Below, piece by piece: positions 5,039-9,391 of a DNA stretch of 9,391 bases. The first letter of the stretch is position 1. Each line of letters begins with the position of its first letter. A program made the position numbers and the translations under genes. Source of the DNA: JBDSEG01 sp039920165 (GTDB taxonomy: Bacteria > Pseudomonadota > Gammaproteobacteria > Burkholderiales > Burkholderiaceae_C). The DNA is taken from positions 1 through 9,391 of the forward strand of contig JBDSEG010000342.1 of assembly GCA_039920165.1 (NCBI GenBank). The letters are read 5' to 3'. Below the pieces are notes generated by a model that did no database searches, was not told where the DNA came from, and was given only the letters and a program-made list of their open reading frames with translations.

Positions 5039-6796
5039 ATGCGCGACCCCATGACCGAGCCGACGTTGCCACTCGCCCGCCGCCTCGCCCGGCTCGCCCC
5101 TTACTTCAGATCGGCGCGCTCGGGGCTCGCGCTGGCCGTGCTCGCATCGCTGGTCGGTGCGGCGACCGAGCCGCTGATCCCGGCGCTGATGCAGCCGCTG
5201 CTCGATCAGGGCTTCCAGGGCAACCGCATCCCGCTGTGGGCGATTCCGATCGCGCTGGTCGGCCTGTTTTCGCTGCGCGGGATGGCCGGGTTCATTGCCC
5301 AATACACCCTGTCGTGGGCGGCCCAACGCGGTGTAGCGCAACTGCGCCAGTCGATGTTCGATCGCCTCCTAAAAGCGGGTGCGGAAGTCTTCGTCGGCAC
5401 CTCGGCGAGTGCTCTGACCAATACCCTGGTCTACGAGGCGCAGCTCGGCGCGACGCTGCTGGTCAATGCGGTGACGTCGCTGCTGAAGGATTCCCTGACG
5501 CTGCTCGCGCTGCTCGGCTACCTGGTGTGGCTGAACTGGCAGCTCACGCTCTTCGTCGCGGTGCTGTTCCCGGCCGTCGCCGGCGTCACGCGGGTGCTGG
5601 GCCGGCGCATGCACCGGCTGTCGCTCGCCGGCCAGCAGGCGACCGATGAACTCGCGTATGTGGTCGAGGAAAACGTGCTCGCCTGGCGCATCGTCCGGCT
5701 GCACGATGCGGCACCGGCACAGGCGCGCCGCTTCGACACCGCGAGCAGCGCCTTGCGCCGGCTCTCGATCAAGTCGGTGGCGGCCGCCGCGACCATGACG
5801 CCGGTGACGCAGGTGATGGCGGCGATTGCGCTGTCGGCGGTCATCGTCGCCGCGCTGTGGCAAAGCGGCAGCGCCGGCTATACGGTGGGAAGCTTCGTCG
5901 CCTTCATCACCGCTATGCTGATGCTGGTCGCGCCGATCAAGCATCTGTCGGACCTGACTTCGCCGCTGACACGCGGCCTGGCCGCGCTGGACCGCGGGAT
6001 CGACCTCATCGAGCAGGGTCGTTCCGAGAGCGGCGGCAGCTTCAGCGTTGCGCGCTCGTCGGGCGAGATCGAACTGCGCGGGGTGGGGATGCGCTACCGC
6101 GCCGACCATGCGCCCGCGCTCGAGGGTGTCGACCTGCGCCTGCACGGCGGCGAGGCCGTGGCCCTGGTCGGTCCGTCGGGCTCGGGCAAGTCGACCCTCG
6201 TCAACCTCCTGCTGCGCTTCCTCGACCCCGGCGAGGGCGAAATCCTGCTCGACGGCCAGCCGCTGCCCGATTGGGACGTGCACGCGCTGCGGCGCCAGTT
6301 TGCACTGGTCAGCCAGGACGTGGTGCTGATGAACGAATCGCTCGCCGCCAACGTGGCGCTCGGACAGGAACCTGACCGCGAGCGCGTGACGCAGGCGCTG
6401 CGCGATGCGAACCTGCTGGACTTCGTCGCCACGCTGCCGCAGGGCATCGATACGCTGCTCGGTCACAACGGCAGCCAGCTCTCCGGCGGCCAGCGCCAGC
6501 GCGTCGCTATCGCACGCGCGATCTATAAGGATGCGCCGATCCTGATCCTCGACGAGGCGACCTCGGCGCTCGATTCCGAGTCCGAACGGCTGGTGCAGGA
6601 TGCGCTGGAGCGGCTGATGCGCGGGCGCACCAGCATCGTCATCGCGCACCGGCTGTCGACCATCGAGCGCGCCGACCGCATCGTGGCGCTCGACGCCGGG
6701 CGCATCGTCGAGCAGGGCAGCCACACCGAATTGCTGGCGCGCGGTGGCCTCTATGCCAGACTGCACGCGCTGCAGTTCCGAAACGAACCACCATGA
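5039..6796 (+). CDS. msbA: Lipid A export ABC transporter, ATP-binding/permease MsbA
   Basis: This is a half-size ABC exporter of 585 residues, the length of MsbA, which as a homodimer flips core-lipid A across the inner membrane. Residues about 20-330 hold six predicted membrane helices (for example ALAVLASLVGAATEPLIPAL and SLLKDSLTLLALLGYLVWL). The nucleotide-binding domain follows: Walker A GPSGSGKST (378-386), signature LSGGQ (481-485), Walker B ILILDE (501-506) and switch histidine His537 in IAHRLS. All key residues are present. The start may instead be the ATG at 5051; neither has a clear ribosome binding site. The stop overlaps the next gene by ATGA. Overall resemblance (for example the N-terminal PLLDQGF segment) and the absence of a substrate-specific neighbour favour MsbA over other half-size exporters. 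Confidence 0.88.
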   Translation: MRDPMTEPTLPLARRLARLAPYFRSARSGLALAVLASLVGAATEPLIPALMQPLLDQGFQGNRIPLWAIPIALVGLFSLRGMAGFIAQYTLSWAAQRGVAQLRQSMFDRLLKAGAEVFVGTSASALTNTLVYEAQLGATLLVNAVTSLLKDSLTLLALLGYLVWLNWQLTLFVAVLFPAVAGVTRVLGRRMHRLSLAGQQATDELAYVVEENVLAWRIVRLHDAAPAQARRFDTASSALRRLSIKSVAAAATMTPVTQVMAAIALSAVIVAALWQSGSAGYTVGSFVAFITAMLMLVAPIKHLSDLTSPLTRGLAALDRGIDLIEQGRSESGGSFSVARSSGEIELRGVGMRYRADHAPALEGVDLRLHGGEAVALVGPSGSGKSTLVNLLLRFLDPGEGEILLDGQPLPDWDVHALRRQFALVSQDVVLMNESLAANVALGQEPDRERVTQALRDANLLDFVATLPQGIDTLLGHNGSQLSGGQRQRVAIARAIYKDAPILILDEATSALDSESERLVQDALERLMRGRTSIVIAHRLSTIERADRIVALDAGRIVEQGSHTELLARGGLYARLHALQFRNEPP

Positions 6797-7392
6797 ACAA
6801 GCAACAGATCGGCCGCTACCCCGTACCCGCGATCGAAGGGCTGCCGGACGACATTCGCGCGCGCATCCTCTCGGTGCAGGAGAAGTCGGGCTTCGTGCCG
6901 AATGTTTTTCTCGTGCTCGCCCATCGGCCGGACGAATTCCGAGCCTTCTTCGCCTACCACGATGCGTTGATGCTGAAGGAAGGCGGCCTGTCCAAGGGCG
7001 AGAAGGAAATGATCGTCGTCGCCACCAGCGGCGCGAACCAGTGCCTGTATTGCGTGGTGGCGCACGGCGCGCTGCTGCGCATCTTCGAGAAGCAGCCGCT
7101 GCTCGCCGACCAGGTGGCGGTCAACTACCGCAAGGCTGATATCACGCCGCGCCAGCGCGCCATGGTCGATTTCGCGCTCAAGGTCTGCGCCGATTCGGCC
7201 GCGCTCGGCGATGCCGATTTCGAGGCCCTGCGCGCCCATGGCTTCAGCGACGAGGACGCCTGGGACATCGGCGCCATCACCGCGCTGTTCGGCCTGTCGA
7301 ACCGCATGGCCAACATGACCTCGATGCGACCCAACGACGAGTTCTATCTGATGGGGCGCTTGCCCCGGCCGGCCAAGCCGAATCAGCCCTGA
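6793..7392 (+). CDS. Peroxidase-related protein, AhpD / carboxymuconolactone decarboxylase family
   Basis: The 199-residue product resembles the AhpD-like 'uncharacterized peroxidase-related enzyme' group. Residues 68-97 have the family signature: KGEKEMIVVATS followed by the redox pair Cys84-X-X-Cys87 and His91 (CLYCVVAHGALLR). AhpD-type enzymes use such a Cys pair to reduce hydroperoxides or a partner peroxiredoxin. That this member does so is inferred. Residues 110-190 are helical (ITPRQRAMVDFALKVC, DEDAWDIGAITALFGLSNRMANM). The start is read from an ATGA overlap with the msbA stop, so it is probably translated by coupling. Its role with a lipid A exporter is unclear. Its 3' end overlaps the aminotransferase end by 10 bp. 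Confidence 0.85.
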   Translation: MNKQQIGRYPVPAIEGLPDDIRARILSVQEKSGFVPNVFLVLAHRPDEFRAFFAYHDALMLKEGGLSKGEKEMIVVATSGANQCLYCVVAHGALLRIFEKQPLLADQVAVNYRKADITPRQRAMVDFALKVCADSAALGDADFEALRAHGFSDEDAWDIGAITALFGLSNRMANMTSMRPNDEFYLMGRLPRPAKPNQP

Positions 7393-8573
7393 GCGGCAGA
7401 GCGCGCGAAGACCTCGACCGCGCGCCGCACGCCGTCGCTGCCGATCGGCACGCCACAGACCTGGAACGCTGCCTGCAGCCCGCCGAGACAGCCGAGGATC
7501 ATCGCCGGGTTGGTATCGCCGAGGTGGCCGATGCGCAGCACCCGGCTGGTCAGCGGCCCCAGGCCGCCGGCAATCGCGACCTGGAAGCGCTCGCGTGCCA
7601 CCGCGCGCACCGCTTCGGGGTCGATGCCGGGCGCCGTCAACAGCGTCGTGACCGAGACCGAACGCGTCGGTGGCAGGCGGCCGAAGAAGCGCACGCCGCC
7701 GGCCTCGCTCCACGCGCCGACGGCAGCATGCACGGCGTCGGCCATCAGGCGGTGGCGCGCATGCACCTCAGCCAGGCCCTCGCGTTCGATCAACGCCAGC
7801 GCCGCCTCGAGGCCGGCCAGCAGGCTCTGCGGCGGTGTGCCGCAGAACTTGCGATAGGGCATGTCGCCCTGGCGGCGCACCCAGTCCCAGTAGAAGCGCG
7901 GCGCCGGATTGCGTTGGGCGATCGCCATGGCCGCAGCGTTGACGGCGACGAAGGACAGGCCGGGCGGGACCATCAGGCCTTTCTGCGAGGCGCCGATGGC
8001 CACGTCGGCGCGCAACGCGTCCATCACGAACGGCGCGGCTGCCAGCGAGGCCACGACATCGACGACGAACAGCGCCGGATGGCCCGCGGCGTCGATCGCG
8101 GCTCGCAGCGCGACGAGGTCGCTGGTCAGGCTGCTCGCGGTATCGGTGTGGACCGCGAAGACGGCGACGATGGCGTGCTCGCGATCGTCGCGCAGCGCCT
8201 TTTCGACCGCGGCCACGTCGATCGACTCGCCTTCGGCCCACGGCGTGCGCACGACATTGGCGCCAAGCGACTCGGACTGCACCGCCCAGGACTCGGAGAA
8301 GTGGCCGGTGCCGGCGATCAGCACCGACTGGCCGGGGCCGAGCAGGTTGACGATGGTCGCTTCCCACGCGCCGTGGCCGTTGGCGGCGTACATGAAGACA
8401 TCCGACCGCGTGCCCAGCACCTGGCGCAGGCCGTCCTCGCACGCCGCGATGGTCTGCGCCACGCGCGGGTCGGCCAGGTCCATCGGCTGACGGCTCATCG
8501 CGTGAGCCACCTCGTCGGGGACGCGGGTCGGTCCGGGCGAATGCAGGAAACGGTGGCCGGTGATGCGCGACAT
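7383..8573 (-). CDS. Class V aminotransferase, serine/alanine-glyoxylate type
   Basis: This is a PLP-dependent fold-type I aminotransferase of the class V family that includes serine-glyoxylate and alanine-glyoxylate aminotransferases. The ATG at 8573 (product 396 residues) is preferred over an in-frame start further upstream: it has AGGA eight bases upstream and starts right before the family N-terminus HRFLHSPGPTRVP. Visible features are ANGHGAWEA (64-72) for the PLP phosphate loop, Asp172 in VVDVVAS for the pyridine nitrogen, Lys198 in GASQKG as the Schiff-base lysine, GTPPQS (245-250), and Arg347 in RIGHLGD for the substrate carboxylate. The substrate pair cannot be told from sequence. 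It starts 25 bp after the TRAP permease stop, so the two likely share an operon and the amino acid or keto acid may be what the transporter imports. Confidence 0.9.
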   Translation of the reverse strand: MSRITGHRFLHSPGPTRVPDEVAHAMSRQPMDLADPRVAQTIAACEDGLRQVLGTRSDVFMYAANGHGAWEATIVNLLGPGQSVLIAGTGHFSESWAVQSESLGANVVRTPWAEGESIDVAAVEKALRDDREHAIVAVFAVHTDTASSLTSDLVALRAAIDAAGHPALFVVDVVASLAAAPFVMDALRADVAIGASQKGLMVPPGLSFVAVNAAAMAIAQRNPAPRFYWDWVRRQGDMPYRKFCGTPPQSLLAGLEAALALIEREGLAEVHARHRLMADAVHAAVGAWSEAGGVRFFGRLPPTRSVSVTTLLTAPGIDPEAVRAVARERFQVAIAGGLGPLTSRVLRIGHLGDTNPAMILGCLGGLQAAFQVCGVPIGSDGVRRAVEVFARSAAQG

Positions 8574-8598
8574 GGTCAAAGTCCTTTCGATCGGCGTT

Positions 8599-9391
8599 CT
8601 ACCTGAAAAGCGCACCGACCAGGCCGAGGCTCAGCGTCGGGAACAGCAGCAGCGCCAACAGGCGCAGGCCGTCGCTCAGCAAAAACGGCCACACGCCCTT
8701 GTAGGTCTCGCTCATCGGCACGTCGCGCGCGACGCCGTTCACCACATAGACATTGAGCCCGACCGGCGGCGCGATGAGGCCGATGCCCACCGTCATCAGC
8801 ACCAGGATGCCGAACCAGATCGCCTTCGACTGCGGGTCCAGGCCCCACAGGTCAAGCGCCATCACGGCCGGAAAGATGACCGGGATCGTCAGCAGCAGCA
8901 TCGACAGCTCGTCCATCACGCAGCCCAGCAGCACATACAGCCCCAGCACCGCGGCGACGACGACCACCGGCGGTACCGCCAGATGAAGAACCCACCGCGC
9001 GATGCCGGCTGGCATCTGGGTGATCGCGAGCGCCGAGTTCATCATGTCGGCACCGAGGAAGATCATGAAGACCATCGCCGAGGTCTCGGCGGTACCCAGG
9101 AAGCTGCGCACGATGCCGGGCCCGTCGAGCTCGCGCCGCCCCAGGCCGGCCAGGAACGTGCCGACGGCGCCGACCGCGGCCCCTTCGGTGGGCGAGAAGA
9201 CGCCGCCGTAGATGCCTCCGAAGACCACCAGGAAGATCACCAGGATCGGCCAGATCTCGACCAGCGCGCGCCAGCGCTGAGGCCAGGCGAGCGGCTCGCT
9301 CGGCGTCGCGAACTCGGGGCGGACGCGGCAATAGACCGCGATCACGATCACGTATCCGGCCATCGCGAGCAGGCCGGGCACCAGCGCGGCG
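8599..9391 (-). CDS. TRAP transporter large permease, DctM subunit; N-terminus beyond window
   Basis: The frame is open to the right edge, so only the C-terminal 264 residues are present. They are very hydrophobic with several membrane helices. They carry family signatures: WPILVIFLVVFGGIYGGVFS followed by PTEGAAVGA, DELSMLLLTIPVIFP, and IGLIAPPVGLNVYVV near the C-terminus. In TRAP transporters this is the large membrane protein that moves organic or amino acids with a sodium gradient, paired with a small DctQ and a periplasmic DctP. Those two would be expected upstream, at higher coordinates, outside this window. The substrate is unknown. The aminotransferase directly downstream hints at an amino or keto acid. 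Confidence 0.93.
   Translation of the reverse strand, partial: AALVPGLLAMAGYVIVIAVYCRVRPEFATPSEPLAWPQRWRALVEIWPILVIFLVVFGGIYGGVFSPTEGAAVGAVGTFLAGLGRRELDGPGIVRSFLGTAETSAMVFMIFLGADMMNSALAITQMPAGIARWVLHLAVPPVVVVAAVLGLYVLLGCVMDELSMLLLTIPVIFPAVMALDLWGLDPQSKAIWFGILVLMTVGIGLIAPPVGLNVYVVNGVARDVPMSETYKGVWPFLLSDGLRLLALLLFPTLSLGLVGALFR

Noticed and set aside
5369..6766. Long open frame on the minus strand opposite msbA
   Set aside because: It is antisense to a gene with all ABC-transporter motifs, its translation is rich in Arg/Gln/His/Asp in no recognisable pattern, and long antisense frames are expected in GC-rich DNA.
7524..8606. Long open frame on the plus strand opposite the aminotransferase
   Set aside because: It is antisense to a clear PLP-enzyme gene and its product is a low-complexity Arg/Gly/His/Asp sequence, so it is a shadow frame.

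Overview
This GC-rich window looks like chromosomal DNA from a Gram-negative proteobacterium, most likely a betaproteobacterium. The evidence is an outer-membrane Tol-Pal module (tolB-pal-cpoB), a lipid A flippase of the MsbA type, a TcdA-type tRNA-modifying enzyme and a TRAP transporter. The taxon is inferred from family resemblance and base composition; no 16S rRNA or other direct marker is present.

Layout, left to right. (1) Positions 1-1045 are the end of an integrated element. They hold the N-terminal part of a tyrosine-recombinase integrase that runs off the window, an unrecognised 182-residue protein whose stop overlaps the integrase start, and a short spacer with a perfect palindrome. 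The element abuts the 3' end of a tRNA-Lys(CUU) gene, a classic attachment site. (2) Positions 1046-1225 carry tandem tRNA-Lys genes (UUU upstream, CUU downstream) with a TATAAT box just upstream. (3) Positions 1272-4936, all on the minus strand, form the cluster tolB > pal > cpoB > tcdA. Between cpoB and tcdA lies a 168-bp segment bounded by 16-bp perfect inverted repeats that begin and end in CTAG. It looks like a non-autonomous (MITE-like) insertion. Removing it leaves the cpoB stop and the tcdA start one base apart. (4) Positions 5039-7392, plus strand, hold msbA and a small AhpD/carboxymuconolactone-decarboxylase-like peroxidase-related gene, joined by an ATGA overlap. (5) Positions 7383-9391, minus strand, hold a TRAP-transporter large permease (DctM, 5' part missing) followed by a class V aminotransferase, whose end overlaps the end of the peroxidase-like gene by 10 bp.

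How the genes work together. TolB, Pal and CpoB are periplasmic or outer-membrane parts of the Tol-Pal machine that constricts the envelope and coordinates peptidoglycan synthesis during division. MsbA, read divergently from tolB, flips lipid A precursors, so the two divergent units both serve the envelope. TcdA makes cyclic t6A in tRNAs reading ANN codons, which include the two tRNA-Lys encoded directly downstream of it. The TRAP permease and aminotransferase probably form an uptake-and-catabolism unit for an organic or amino acid, with the substrate unknown. The parts most worth a second look are the integrase-coupled unknown protein at the tRNA-Lys junction and the MITE-like insertion.
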